64,000 bases of DNA from the IMG/VR virus record IMGVR_UViG_3300031576_000005, positions 62,001 to 126,000 of that record; one strand, given 5' to 3'. Below the pieces are notes generated by a model. That model worked only from the letters and a program-made list of their open reading frames with translations. It made no database searches and was not told where the DNA came from. Made by a program: the position numbers and the translations under genes. Below, piece after piece: positions 19,501 through 26,432 of this stretch (positions within the stretch are counted from its first letter, which is position 1; every line of letters starts with the position of its first letter). The stretch comes from a virus.

Positions 19501-19765
19501 ATCACTTAAAGAAAAATATCCAGACCATTCTATTTATATTGCCTCGAAACCAGAATTTGAAGGTATTTGGAAAGGGAATCCAGATATTAAGAGATGGCTT
19601 CCATTTGGTGATGCTATGTTACAATATGGATGGGGGATAGATAGATGGGAAAAAGGAATTTTTGATATTGTATTAACTCCAACTATTTTGACTCAAATGA
19701 ATTCCCCGAATTGGCACAATAACGGGAAAACTGAATCTTTTTTAATTAACGGAGGTACAAAGTGA
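16505..19765 (+). CDS. GT4 glycosyltransferase + GT9 N-half, intein-containing
   Basis: 1,086 residues from the ATG one base after the previous stop. Residues about 1-350 and 775-910 form a GT4 glycosyltransferase (RILFVSNFCLANSGFGKY; EGFSVPT/CEALSAGKM). A 424-residue intein (351-774) splits the EGFSVPT-CEALSAG motif, exactly the donor-binding loop. After the GT4 part, the C-terminal 120 residues (MLYVMAVSAGDNFLSTAIV, YPDHSIYIASKP) look like the N-half of a GT9 heptosyltransferase whose C-half is the next gene. It is a sugar transferase of unknown substrate that sits, unusually, inside the replication operon. Confidence 0.8.
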   Translation: MNKKRILFVSNFCLANSGFGKYQKNLLSRLYKTKKYEIAELACGVSDQDPMTQKLPWKVYGVLPKTQEESIRFNSADENTKRAYAYGLFRFDEAVSDFKPDIVISHEDVWQASSWLKQSKTWGKFIPVQFNPFDAEPMTDIFVDFLKDIKHVYTYGKWSQQIGFKANLLQTKVATLGIDQNIFKPLDALYIKQLRMKWGIKDTDFVVTMVARNQIRKKYDALFESLNEIDKINPELYKNIKILPFAFYQDEPGINFPKFWKSRNIDESKIITPYFCEDMRNESRGNGCKAYHVASKYEGEAKDCPICGTKGSCHTPSVISGFTDEQLNEIYNISDLFVLPTTNEGFSVPTCTTPNTIVIDNKFQGKRIKDIIIGDKMMDSNGNENLALETIKRKYSGDILCIKAAGIPTIEVTPDHPFLIERNEQRIFIEAKELKSGDNLLTPIPSKNIDIEKIKLKSFGFANTYLNTHIVPKDGSLADFAKKIGYAPSTVYNSIYNSNKIKSNGRPVVSKETSSLILKEVNRNILEFKKWENDIPEYLFLNEDNLFALGLYVAEGCCSEENEVMFTFNKNETKYAEKSERLLKQMGCSTKISIIKNTCRVWGRVRGIKKFFHIFGTSCVSKCIPDFIFNLPQQKLQHFLLGYFCGDGCFSGRYCVTVSLKLAFQIRFLLLKCGFLTNFYIIQPRRNVVIKGKEYNCKRQYMISFGSQQSFLDFSSLKKNSISSKKHIFFPSINNNYLYTPIKKITIKQYNGYVYNVDTDNNSTFLINGVVSHNCEALSAGKMVAVTNYSTCAELAKDSGAGFLFDCSLSVEHGTFFYKANITPREIANQINKIYNIKPEVRKELEKKAREYAVTVHNYDKLAKDWENEIDAMQVLENVDWNTEPVIKNPNPNGLMPPCSDDISWVCALYKNILDADVIKETNGKPIENQGVQYWMMEIQQKKRTKEQIEEYFRQIANEDLKKKTVDIRTLLDPLDTKRMLYVMAVSAGDNFLSTAIVKSLKEKYPDHSIYIASKPEFEGIWKGNPDIKRWLPFGDAMLQYGWGIDRWEKGIFDIVLTPTILTQMNSPNWHNNGKTESFLINGGTK
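17555..18826 (+). mobile_element. intein with LAGLIDADG homing endonuclease
   Basis: The in-frame insert begins with Cys (CTTPNTIVID) and ends with VVSHN followed by Cys at +1, the residues needed for protein splicing. Block B is VTPDHPFLI and GYVYNVDTDNNSTFLING is the C-terminal region. Two LAGLIDADG motifs lie inside (FALGLYVAEGCC at about 18140, FLLGYFCGDGCF at about 18420), and a small helix-turn-helix-like stretch (DFAKKIGYAPSTVYNSI) comes before them. 424 residues is a normal full-length intein, and no stop or frameshift is seen, so both splicing and homing may be active. Confidence 0.9.
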
Positions 19766-20952
19766 GATTGATTGAAGTTTATTCCCAGTTCTGTGGCGTT
19801 AAACCCTCGGAACCCTATCTTAACGAAGAATATTATCCTGTTCCAATTTCTTCCTATGTTGTGGTCCATAATGGTTCAGGTATGCCTAGTAAGTCATACG
19901 ACAATTTTAGCGAAGTAACAAAACATATAAAAATGTCGGTCGTACAAGTTGGTGGCAAGGATGACCCATTATTAGAAAATGTGGTAGATTTGCGTGGGAA
20001 AACAACATGGGGGCAAACTTTCTATTTAATCAAAAATTCTTTATTATTCCTCGGTTGTGATAGTATTTGTAACCATATGGCCAGCGCTCTTAATATTCCT
20101 AGAATAGCCCTATTTGGAGCTACAAGCCCATTAACCTGTGGCGGATATTGGAACAAAGAAACCGCAATTGAGTTGACGCCAACCGATATGCAAGGATGTG
20201 CAGCTCCGTGCCATAATTCTCAGTGTATTCGTGCTATAAAATGTATTAATTCTATAACACCAGAATCTATTCTAGAAAAAATATCCTCAATCTTAGGTAA
20301 GGAGGCGGTCACTCCCGTAGAAATATTACATACTGGAAAGCTTACTAACACAAGTATTGTAGAATGGATTCCAATGTCAGTTAATCAAGAGACATTCAAT
20401 GTTTTTAGAATTCTACAAGGTGTTATCAGCCTGAGAGCTGATTTACATACACCAGACTTAAATGAATTATCTAATTTTTGTAATCAGACGCCACTTAAAT
20501 ATATACTTTTAATAAAACCAGGTGACTTTACCAAATTCTCAATCCACCACAGTAAAGTAGAGCAATTGTTGATTTTAGTAGACTCTTCTACTATTGCACA
20601 CGGAATTGCTTTAATGAAAGACTTGACAAAAAAGCTATATAAGGTTAGAATTATCTCAAGATTAGACCATGCTGTTTTTAATGATTTTAAGCTAGATATA
20701 ATGGATTATCCGCCAATAGCGAGACTAACAGAATATGAATATACCAAGGAAGAATGTAGTAAATTGGTTGGCCAAAACGTAGAAGTATCTAGCTTGAGAA
20801 AGATAGTTGGAAATAATGGAAAAGCATATATGACTTTTCACGATGCACTAAAAGATAAAAATTCTATTGAAATAATGAAAAATACTGCTATAATAACAAT
20901 AGAGGAAGAACACCTCAAAGAACTACAGTTTTTAACAATTAGAAAATATTAA
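19762..20952 (+). CDS. GT9 heptosyltransferase-like C-half plus unknown domain
   Basis: 396 residues with a GTG start at 19762, overlapping the previous stop (GTGA) and preceded by a strong GGAGGT site. Residues 1-190 match the C-terminal half of GT9 LPS heptosyltransferases (YVVVHNGSGMPSKSYDN, FLGCDSICNHMASALNIPRIALFGA, then a CAAPC...CIRAIKC segment). The N-half is at the end of the upstream protein, so the enzyme is split in two chains, or joined by a -1 frameshift at ACAAAG. The C-terminal 200 residues are unassigned. Confidence 0.7.
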   Translation: MRLIEVYSQFCGVKPSEPYLNEEYYPVPISSYVVVHNGSGMPSKSYDNFSEVTKHIKMSVVQVGGKDDPLLENVVDLRGKTTWGQTFYLIKNSLLFLGCDSICNHMASALNIPRIALFGATSPLTCGGYWNKETAIELTPTDMQGCAAPCHNSQCIRAIKCINSITPESILEKISSILGKEAVTPVEILHTGKLTNTSIVEWIPMSVNQETFNVFRILQGVISLRADLHTPDLNELSNFCNQTPLKYILLIKPGDFTKFSIHHSKVEQLLILVDSSTIAHGIALMKDLTKKLYKVRIISRLDHAVFNDFKLDIMDYPPIARLTEYEYTKEECSKLVGQNVEVSSLRKIVGNNGKAYMTFHDALKDKNSIEIMKNTAIITIEEEHLKELQFLTIRKY

Positions 20953-20953
20953 T

Positions 20954-21814
20954 ATGAGCAAAAATCAAGGTTCTGTCACTGAACCAGCTATTGGAAATGG
21001 AAAATTTACTCCAGAAGCCATTGCGTCTACCGTCAAAACAACAGACCCTCTTTATCAAGTTTTTTTAGCCGATAGTCTTATTACTGAAGGGGTTGAAAAT
21101 AATCGTATTGCGGTTAGCGTCCCATCTGACGAAAACGCTCCATACAAATGTCACTTATTAAGGAATGCTAACGGCCTACTGAATGGCGTCGAATATAAAT
21201 ATAATAAATATGGTAAGATAGATTGGGAGGCCATGTTCAATCCAGAATTATATGTATATCCAAATAACGACCCAAGCAAAAAGCCATTATTAAAAACTGA
21301 TGGATTGCTAGATTTAGCCGATATTCGTGGCGTCGAATCTAAAGAAGTGGAGGTTCGGCCAGTCTCAGAAAGTATGGTGACAGTTTGGGTAAAGATGAAA
21401 TTTATTCCAAATGTTGAAAATCCAAACGGTTTAGTTTGGGCTGGTTCAGCTGATGCTACTCCAGCTAATGTTGGGGGAAAAGGATATTCTAAATATCTTA
21501 CACCAATTGCCGAAACTAGAGCTGTTGGCCGTTGTATTCGAGGCGCTCTTAATATCCGACTTTGTACTTTCGAAGAAGTATGCAAAGATGATATAGAGGA
21601 TGAATCGGATAATAAGCGTATTTCGGACGAGGTTATTGTTGCTATTGAGCGACAAATGAAAGTTAAAGGAATTAATCAAGAAAATATAATGGTTAAAATC
21701 CATGAAAAATATCCAAATATTTCTAGTTTAAACCAGCTGTCCGTAACACAAGGACGAGCATTACTTAGTTGGGCAAACTCTCAAAGGAACGTTGAAACAA
21801 AAATAAAGGAATAA
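20954..21814 (+). CDS. probable ssDNA-annealing protein (Erf/Rad52-like)
   Basis: 286 residues, starting at a TAATATG junction. The central segment IAETRAVGRCIRGALNIRL followed by CTFEEV is like the TSAIGRAL...(S)EEV pattern of phage Erf/DUF1071-type single-strand annealing proteins; the N-terminal part (DPLYQVFLADSLI) would be the beta-rich core. The C-terminal 60 residues form a small helical domain (ISDEVIVAIERQMKVKGI). Its place among polymerase and ssDNA-binding genes fits recombination. The match is to one motif, so the call is tentative. Confidence 0.45.
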   Translation: MSKNQGSVTEPAIGNGKFTPEAIASTVKTTDPLYQVFLADSLITEGVENNRIAVSVPSDENAPYKCHLLRNANGLLNGVEYKYNKYGKIDWEAMFNPELYVYPNNDPSKKPLLKTDGLLDLADIRGVESKEVEVRPVSESMVTVWVKMKFIPNVENPNGLVWAGSADATPANVGGKGYSKYLTPIAETRAVGRCIRGALNIRLCTFEEVCKDDIEDESDNKRISDEVIVAIERQMKVKGINQENIMVKIHEKYPNISSLNQLSVTQGRALLSWANSQRNVETKIKE

Positions 21815-21815
21815 T

Positions 21816-22127
21816 ATGCATATTAAAATTAATCGTAACGACATGTGGTTTCGCTTTAGTTATTATAAAAAACAAGTGCCTTTTTATAAGGCCACGGCTC
21901 ATTATTTAACGTGGGGATGGCTTGATTTATTGGTAGTAATTGGTTGTAATAAAAGAGAATATGAAGGGTCTCTTTTTAAAAGCCATTGGAGCAATACATT
22001 ATTAAAAGAAATATCGAAAAAATTAAGAAAGCCCAATAAAATAGTCATTCCTTTAAACAGGGATGGATTGGTAAATATCCCTAAGACAAAATCTACCGAA
22101 CAAAAGAAAAATAGTAAAAAGAAGTAA
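21816..22127 (+). CDS. hypothetical basic protein
   Basis: 103 residues at a TAATATG junction. The N-half contains several aromatic residues (MWFRFSYYKKQ, LTWGWLDLL) and the C-terminus is strongly basic (TKSTEQKKNSKKK), suggesting nucleic-acid binding or membrane contact. It lies between a probable annealing protein and a putative ssDNA-binding protein in one operon. No family recognised. Confidence 0.5.
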   Translation: MHIKINRNDMWFRFSYYKKQVPFYKATAHYLTWGWLDLLVVIGCNKREYEGSLFKSHWSNTLLKEISKKLRKPNKIVIPLNRDGLVNIPKTKSTEQKKNSKKK

Positions 22128-22128
22128 T

Positions 22129-22620
22129 ATGTATCAATATAATTTGTATAGGTCTAAAAAAGATAATAGTGGGGTTGCCGTTCAGTTTAAAGTAAATAAA
22201 GAATCTCTTTATTTGTCTTTGGCTAAACAAAAATCAAGCGAAGGGAAAAATGGTACCTATCACTGGCTTAAGAAGGGTGACGTTCCAGATAATAAAAAGA
22301 GTATAAATATAAAGTTCGGATTACCTGATATTGGTTCTTTTTTGTCTGTTATTGATGGAAAGCAAGATAAGGTAGATATTTATCATGAATTTGTAAAAGA
22401 TGATAAAAAAAGCGTTACACATATTGGTTTTGTTTCTTATTCAAAAGAGGGAACAGACAAGCAAGGAAAGCCAATAACTTATAAAGGATATGCATTAAAC
22501 ATAAATAGAGACGGAGAAAAATATAGCTTGGTAATTAGTGTTAGTGAGGCCGAAGTATTAAAATTAGTTTTGCAAGAGGCCGCGATGAATCAATGTTATA
22601 TTGAGCTAAAAGAGAAATGA
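22129..22620 (+). CDS. hypothetical protein, possibly ssDNA-binding
   Basis: 163 residues from a TAATATG junction. It has an N-terminal beta pattern (YNLYRSKKDNSGVAVQFKV), a middle GLPDIGSFLSVI segment and repeated strands (HIGFVSYSKEG, KGYALNINRDGEKYSL) ending in a helix (EAEVLKLVLQEA). This outline resembles small PC4/Whirly-type single-strand binders, but I see no decisive motif. The annealing protein two genes upstream supports a recombination setting. The lipoprotein gene starts inside its stop (ATGA). Confidence 0.4.
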   Translation: MYQYNLYRSKKDNSGVAVQFKVNKESLYLSLAKQKSSEGKNGTYHWLKKGDVPDNKKSINIKFGLPDIGSFLSVIDGKQDKVDIYHEFVKDDKKSVTHIGFVSYSKEGTDKQGKPITYKGYALNINRDGEKYSLVISVSEAEVLKLVLQEAAMNQCYIELKEK

Positions 22621-23348
22621 AAAAATATCTAATTATATTATTTAGTCTTCTGCTAACTGGATGTGGTGTGTTTCAGTCAAAAAGAGAAAATTTAATTCCA
22701 AGCGCTCCGCGATTAGATTATAAACAGGAAGAAAAAATCAAGGAGTTAGCTAAGGTAAATGATGACCTTGCGAGTAAAATTCGAATTAATGGAACCGAGG
22801 CTAATTCGATTGAATCCGTTACACTCTCAAATGGAACAAAAATAATGGTAAGATTTGTTGGCACACCATTTCAAGATATTGATGGCAATGACGTTAGACT
22901 TGCTGAAAAAGTTACTGCCGACGCTAAACGAGTTGTTGAAGATTACAATAAAGAACAGGCTAAATATGAAGATACGCTTAACGGGGCTAGAGAGAAACAA
23001 ATTAATAAAATTAATACGTACTGGGATTGGAAGAAGCTTTTGGGGGGTGGAATTTTTACTTGGATAATCGCTATAGTCGCCGTTCCAATTCTTGGTGCTA
23101 TTTTTCCAGTTATTATCCCGGTTGTTTCGCTTATCTATCAATTATTCAAAGCTGGCCTGTCTGCTTTTTCTGTAGTCGCAAAATTAGGTGTTGGAGGAAT
23201 GGTTAGTATTGTAAAAGCAATTGAAAGATATCGAGAAGAAAATAAAAATACTCCAGAGGGCAAAAAATTTGATGACCATATGAGCAAACAGTTAGATATG
23301 CCAGTCAAAGATTCTCTCGATAAATTCAAAAATAACTTTAATATATAG
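22617..23348 (+). CDS. lipoprotein with trans-membrane segments, spanin-like
   Basis: 243 residues. A lipoprotein signal peptide with lipobox LLTGC places Cys16 as the modified residue. A charged helical region (about 40-135) follows, then two hydrophobic segments (about 143-165, with FTWIIAIVAVPILGAIF, and 168-190) and a charged tail. An outer-membrane lipoprotein joined to an inner-membrane segment is the plan of unimolecular phage spanins that fuse the two membranes at lysis. The long tail after the membrane part is unusual, so a membrane anchor or superinfection factor is an alternative. It implies a Gram-negative host. Confidence 0.5.
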   Translation: MKKYLIILFSLLLTGCGVFQSKRENLIPSAPRLDYKQEEKIKELAKVNDDLASKIRINGTEANSIESVTLSNGTKIMVRFVGTPFQDIDGNDVRLAEKVTADAKRVVEDYNKEQAKYEDTLNGAREKQINKINTYWDWKKLLGGGIFTWIIAIVAVPILGAIFPVIIPVVSLIYQLFKAGLSAFSVVAKLGVGGMVSIVKAIERYREENKNTPEGKKFDDHMSKQLDMPVKDSLDKFKNNFNI

Positions 23349-23360
23349 ATAAGTTTTTAT

Positions 23361-23929
23361 ATGATAGTTTGTTTAGTTTTTTTTAATACATATGATGAAA
23401 ACCCACTATTATTAAAAGTTTAGTTCGTTGTGATGAATGTAAAAAAGAAAGAATAATCACTAAAAGTAATGTGGTATTTTGTTTTGGAAAAGACTATTGT
23501 AAATCGTGTAGCTTAAAAGGACGAAGGTTTTCTTTTGAGCATAAAAAAAAATTATCTGAATCAAAAATTGGTATTAAAAATCCTCAATTTGGGAAAACTA
23601 GGGATAAATCTCCAAGTTGGAATTCGCAATTAACTGAAAAAGATAGAACAGACAAAAGATATATATTAGAGTTCGGAATATGGAGCAAAAGTGTAAAAGA
23701 AAGAGATAATTTTACATGTAAAATAAGGGGAGATAGCCGAGGTGGAAATTTAGTTTCTCATCATTTATATAATTGGGCTAAATATGCAAATAAACGGTAC
23801 GATATAAATAATGGAATAACAATAAGAAAAGATATTCATGAACTTTTCCATATTATTTATGGAGCCAAAAACAATACGCCCGTGCAATTTGAAGAATTTA
23901 CATTTTATATTAAAGGAGTTTTATTATGA
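23361..23929 (+). pseudogene. HNH homing endonuclease, frameshifted
   Basis: It starts MIVCLVFFNTYDE like the other HNH genes, but the frame breaks after codon 14: a single missing A in the A4 run near 23398-23401 (GAAAACCC instead of GAAAAACCC) would restore DEKPTIIKSLVRC and the zinc finger. The rest is intact: CDEC...CKSC, one NUMOD3-type repeat (GIKNPQFGK), and the HNH core HHLYNWAKYANKRYD to FEEFTFYIKGVLL. As read, no full protein is made; an ATG at 23471 would give only the C-terminal 152 residues. Repaired length is 189 residues. Confidence 0.75.
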
Positions 23930-24122
23930 CGCCAGAGAATTTTTGTTATTTTTTACAGGGCTTTTTGAACTTACTAAATCTGAGAAACTAACGAAAGAGC
24001 AGGTTCAAGAAATAAAAAATCATCTTAATTTGGTTCTTAATAAAGTCACACCAGTTGTTGGTAGCGTCACGACAACATCTCCCATTGCTTATTGTAAGAA
24101 TATTGTGGTTGGCACAGGATAG
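23926..24122 (+). CDS. small phage protein, frameshifted at T5
   Basis: An AAGGAG ribosome site 7 nt before ATG 23926 drives MTPENFCYFLQG, after which the frame would stop at 23987. Adding one T to the T5 run 23962-23966 restores FFELTKSEKL and an open frame to the TAG at 24122, giving 65 residues. This start-and-helix pattern (MTPENFCYxLQGFFEL followed by EQVQEIKNHLNLV) is familiar from many phage small proteins of unknown function. The ATG overlaps the HNH stop (ATGA). It is the last gene on the + strand. Confidence 0.55.
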
Positions 24123-24123
24123 T

Positions 24124-24180
24124 CACCACCAGAATTCCGTTTTCTTCGACAGCCACAGGCTAACGATAATTTTTGGTGGT
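24124..24180. terminator. nested hairpin between convergent transcripts
   Basis: CACCACCA (24124-24131) pairs with TGGTGGT (24174-24180), extended by AATT/AATT. Inside lie CGTT/AACG and a tight AGCC-ACA-GGCT hairpin (24151-24161). It fills the whole space between the last + gene and the end of the first - gene and has T-runs on the + side, so it may stop both transcripts. Confidence 0.5.
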
Positions 24181-24181
24181 C

Positions 24182-24694
24182 TTAAATAATCGTATAAATG
24201 ATTATTAATAAATTATAAGTGGAATGTAAAGCTATACTTGTCCATAGTCTCTTTGTCTTCAACACTAGCCAGCAACATAGAAATCCCATAGAAATTATTA
24301 TACAGGTAAAACCGATTGGAACGCAATGACATAGCCCAAATATGATACTAGTTAAACTAACTAGCCCGTATTTTAAGAAATTATTTGTAGTATCTTTTAT
24401 TTTGTAAATAATACCCCTGAATTCTATCTCTTCTAGAATCGGGGCTAATATTACACTAGTTATCCATGCTGCCTTTATTCCCAAAAAATGTGTTATCAGG
24501 CCGTAGATAAATGTATTAGCTTTTATTAGACAATAAACAAAGAGAATAAACCAATCTGGATATGCTAGTCTATCTACAAATAAAGCCTGGAAAATCCAGG
24601 TATTATTTGTGAAGAGCATTGTCAATCCCGAAAATACAATAAAAAAATTGGCTATAAATATTGACGAAAAGAGTGGTTGCCATGGTTTTGTCAT
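24182..24694 (-). CDS. CPBP (CAAX-type) intramembrane metalloprotease
   Basis: 170 residues, mostly hydrophobic with about five membrane helices. All three family motifs are present: EEIEFR (E88, E89, R93), FGLCH (F119, H123) and HSTYN (H157, N161), which bind the catalytic metal inside the membrane. It is short for the family (200-300 residues). Bacterial members act in prenyl-protein processing, bacteriocin immunity and signalling; in a phage, processing or blocking of a host membrane protein is possible but unproven. It is the only gene downstream of the tmRNA and the final gene of the - strand block. Confidence 0.8.
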   Translation of the reverse strand: MTKPWQPLFSSIFIANFFIVFSGLTMLFTNNTWIFQALFVDRLAYPDWFILFVYCLIKANTFIYGLITHFLGIKAAWITSVILAPILEEIEFRGIIYKIKDTTNNFLKYGLVSLTSIIFGLCHCVPIGFTCIIISMGFLCCWLVLKTKRLWTSIALHSTYNLLIIIYTII

Positions 24695-24715
24695 TAATAG
24701 ATTTTACACTCTTTT

Positions 24716-24745
24716 TGGTGGAGACGGCGTTTAAAGTGGTGGAGA
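24716..24745 (-). repeat. duplicated TCTCCACCA (tmRNA 3'-end motif)
   Basis: Read on the - strand, TCTCCACCA occurs as the tmRNA acceptor end (24745-24737) and again 21 nt downstream (24724-24716), followed by A5. The second copy has no tRNA-like body in front of it. Possible origins: a remnant of recombination at a host ssrA 3' end, or a decoy processing site. Confidence 0.6.
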
Positions 24746-25127
24746 TGCAGGCATTCCAGCCTGGTGTTAGAAAAGTTTCAGTCTAATTTTAATACCATAT
24801 CTATTTTTTTGAGGTATTTAGAAAGGGAAAATAACAAACCTTTCTAGCCTTTTCTCACTCTTTAGTTAAGTCCGTTGTAAGAACCGCCTTAACCCTAGAT
24901 TATTATTACTTATATTTATATCCAGGAATTAATATAAGTTGCAGCTTATGACGCTAACGCCAAATCAGCATCCAAAGATACCGTACTGCGAGCAAAGGTT
25001 TTAGCTCTGCTATTTAGTGCTTTATTGTAAGCATTTGAACTTTTACTAGGATTTTATAGTGGCCATCATAGCTTCCACTGGTATAGTTAGAACTAATTCT
25101 ATTTCTAGTCGAATTATGTTCACCCCC
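24737..25127 (-). ncRNA. ssrA: tmRNA (ssrA), phage-encoded
   Basis: About 391 nt on the - strand. The 5' end GGGGGUG pairs with CAUCUCC (24747-24741), followed by A and CCA (24740-24737). The tmRNA hallmark UUCGAC lies shortly after the 5' end. TAGAAA/TTTCTA (25107-25102 with 24773-24768) gives the long P2 helix, and CAGGC/GCCTG (24763-24748) a T-arm with an odd 6-nt loop. A tag frame opens at GCT 25005 and ends at TAA 24946: AKTFARSTVSLDADLALAS, ending in ALAS rather than the usual ALAA. tmRNA with SmpB rescues stalled ribosomes and marks peptides for proteolysis. Pseudoknots were not checked. Confidence 0.85.
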
Positions 25128-25142
25128 TTAAATCTATATATT

Positions 25143-25171
25143 ATTACACTATTATTTTGGAATTTGAGCAA
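25143..25171 (-). promoter_or_regulatory. possible tmRNA promoter
   Basis: Reading the - strand: TTGCTC (25171-25166), a 17-nt spacer and TGTAAT (25148-25143), 15 nt before the predicted mature 5' end at 25127. The -35 is weak. It overlaps the end of the preceding gene. Confidence 0.35.
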
Positions 25172-26084
25172 GACTAACCACCTTTGTAGATTTACCACTC
25201 AGAGAGCTGGCTAGTTCTATATTTTTTGTGATTTCAATATCGGCTTGTTCGAGTTTATCCAATATTGGCTTGTCCTCATCCGAGGTAAGGTTTAATAAAA
25301 CAACATAGGTTTTAATTCTTTCTTCTAAAGTATGAAGTTTTCCTAATTGTTTCTGAAAAGCAGTTTTTCTTAGGTATTTTACAGCACCAGTTTCAAAACG
25401 TTGCCTTTGCTCAAGTGCGAAAGCTATTTCTTTTTCTAATAAAGCAATTGTTTGCCGAGAGAATTGCTCAACTATAGTATTACGAGTTTGTGTTCCAGTA
25501 TCCACAGCAATAATTTGAATCTGAATCCCTTTCGCTCCAGCCGCGACCAATAATTTAAATAAATTCTCAACTTTGTCAACATTAACTTTATATTTACTCG
25601 GAACGAATATGCATTTATCACACAGAATATCAATTCCCATAGAAACAAAGAAAATTTCTTTTAGTTTCTGCCCGACTTCGACAGCCCCTAGTTGATTTCG
25701 ATATTCTTTATAAGATTCAACAATAGCCTCTGTCCTAAAATCTGATTTTCCCTGAATTATCTCTAATTCACTATTTAGAGTTAATACGTTATGAACGTTA
25801 TAAATTAAGTCTTTTATATCTCCGAATTTTCTTTCCTCTACAAGCCCCGAAGACATTGTAGAGCCGGATTTAACCACGGGTCGAATCATGAAGCCCTCCT
25901 CACCTTCTATACTTTCCTTAAGAGCCTTTTGAAATGCCTTTCTTGGCATTCTTTCGTTGGGGCAAAATTGTTCTTTGAGGCCAGCCTCATGAAACGCATT
26001 CATCACAACTTCTTTTGGTAAATCGAAGTCAGACATTGAAAAACCTACTATCACACCAAAGCTTCTATCTAATTGTAATTCCAT
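25152..26084 (-). CDS. hypothetical protein with C-terminal coiled helices
   Basis: 310 residues. The N-third is mixed alpha/beta (FGVIVGFSMSDFDLPKE), a central segment holds a DILCDKC pair and KGIQIQIIAVDTG, and the last 130 residues are long charged helices (NTIVEQFSRQTIALLEKEIA, LEERIKTYVVLLNL) likely to form a coiled coil. The size and layout resemble uncharacterised phage DUF proteins, but I cannot name one with confidence. It precedes the tmRNA in the transcript and follows two very small genes. Function unknown. Confidence 0.55.
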   Translation of the reverse strand: MELQLDRSFGVIVGFSMSDFDLPKEVVMNAFHEAGLKEQFCPNERMPRKAFQKALKESIEGEEGFMIRPVVKSGSTMSSGLVEERKFGDIKDLIYNVHNVLTLNSELEIIQGKSDFRTEAIVESYKEYRNQLGAVEVGQKLKEIFFVSMGIDILCDKCIFVPSKYKVNVDKVENLFKLLVAAGAKGIQIQIIAVDTGTQTRNTIVEQFSRQTIALLEKEIAFALEQRQRFETGAVKYLRKTAFQKQLGKLHTLEERIKTYVVLLNLTSDEDKPILDKLEQADIEITKNIELASSLSGKSTKVVSLAQIPK

Positions 26085-26097
26085 ATTTTATTATTAA

Positions 26098-26313
26098 TTA
26101 AGTTATTAAATTGACGCTAACATTTCCTATAGCAATTTCTTTTGAGAGAATTTCTTCATTAATCTTTCCACCGTGTTCTTCAACAATTTTCTTTTTGTTT
26201 TTAAGTAGATATTCAACAATTTCTTGATGAGCCATACCATCGGCCACTTCTAGCTTAATTACTTTAGATTTATATTTTAACTTGGGATATGAAATTTTTG
26301 CTTTAATTATCAT
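26098..26313 (-). CDS. hypothetical small protein
   Basis: 71 residues. Alternating strands (KAKISYPKLKYKSKVIKLEV), a Lys-rich helix (QEIVEYLLKNKKKIVEEHGG) and a final strand (IAIGNVSVNLIT) suggest a small compact alpha/beta domain. It starts 2 nt after the stop of a 38-residue frame and ends 13 nt before the 310-residue gene, so it belongs to the same transcript. No family recognised. Confidence 0.5.
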   Translation of the reverse strand: MIIKAKISYPKLKYKSKVIKLEVADGMAHQEIVEYLLKNKKKIVEEHGGKINEEILSKEIAIGNVSVNLIT

Positions 26314-26315
26314 AA

Positions 26316-26432
26316 TTAATTAAAATAAATTTGTGTTTTTTTATTAATACAATCTGGGTTTTGTATTATCTTATAGATTGCCGGAATACTTTTATTGGTT
26401 AAAGAAAAATTTTCTCCTATTTCCAGTTTCAT
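26316..26432 (-). CDS. possible 38-residue protein
   Basis: An ATG overlapping the stop of the GDP-mannose dehydratase gene (ATGA) opens 38 codons, starting MKLEIGENFSLTNKSIPAIY and ending IYFN, closing 2 nt before the next start. It fills the only gap here exactly, and the junctions are of the same kind as elsewhere in the operon, which supports real translation. The short length leaves it uncertain. Function unknown. Confidence 0.4.
   Translation of the reverse strand: MKLEIGENFSLTNKSIPAIYKIIQNPDCINKKTQIYFN

Noticed and set aside
24695-25140. Ordinary tRNA genes in the only long non-coding region
   Set aside because: The CCA end, 5' acceptor strand and UUCGAC belong to one tmRNA; no cloverleaf with an anticodon arm could be drawn.
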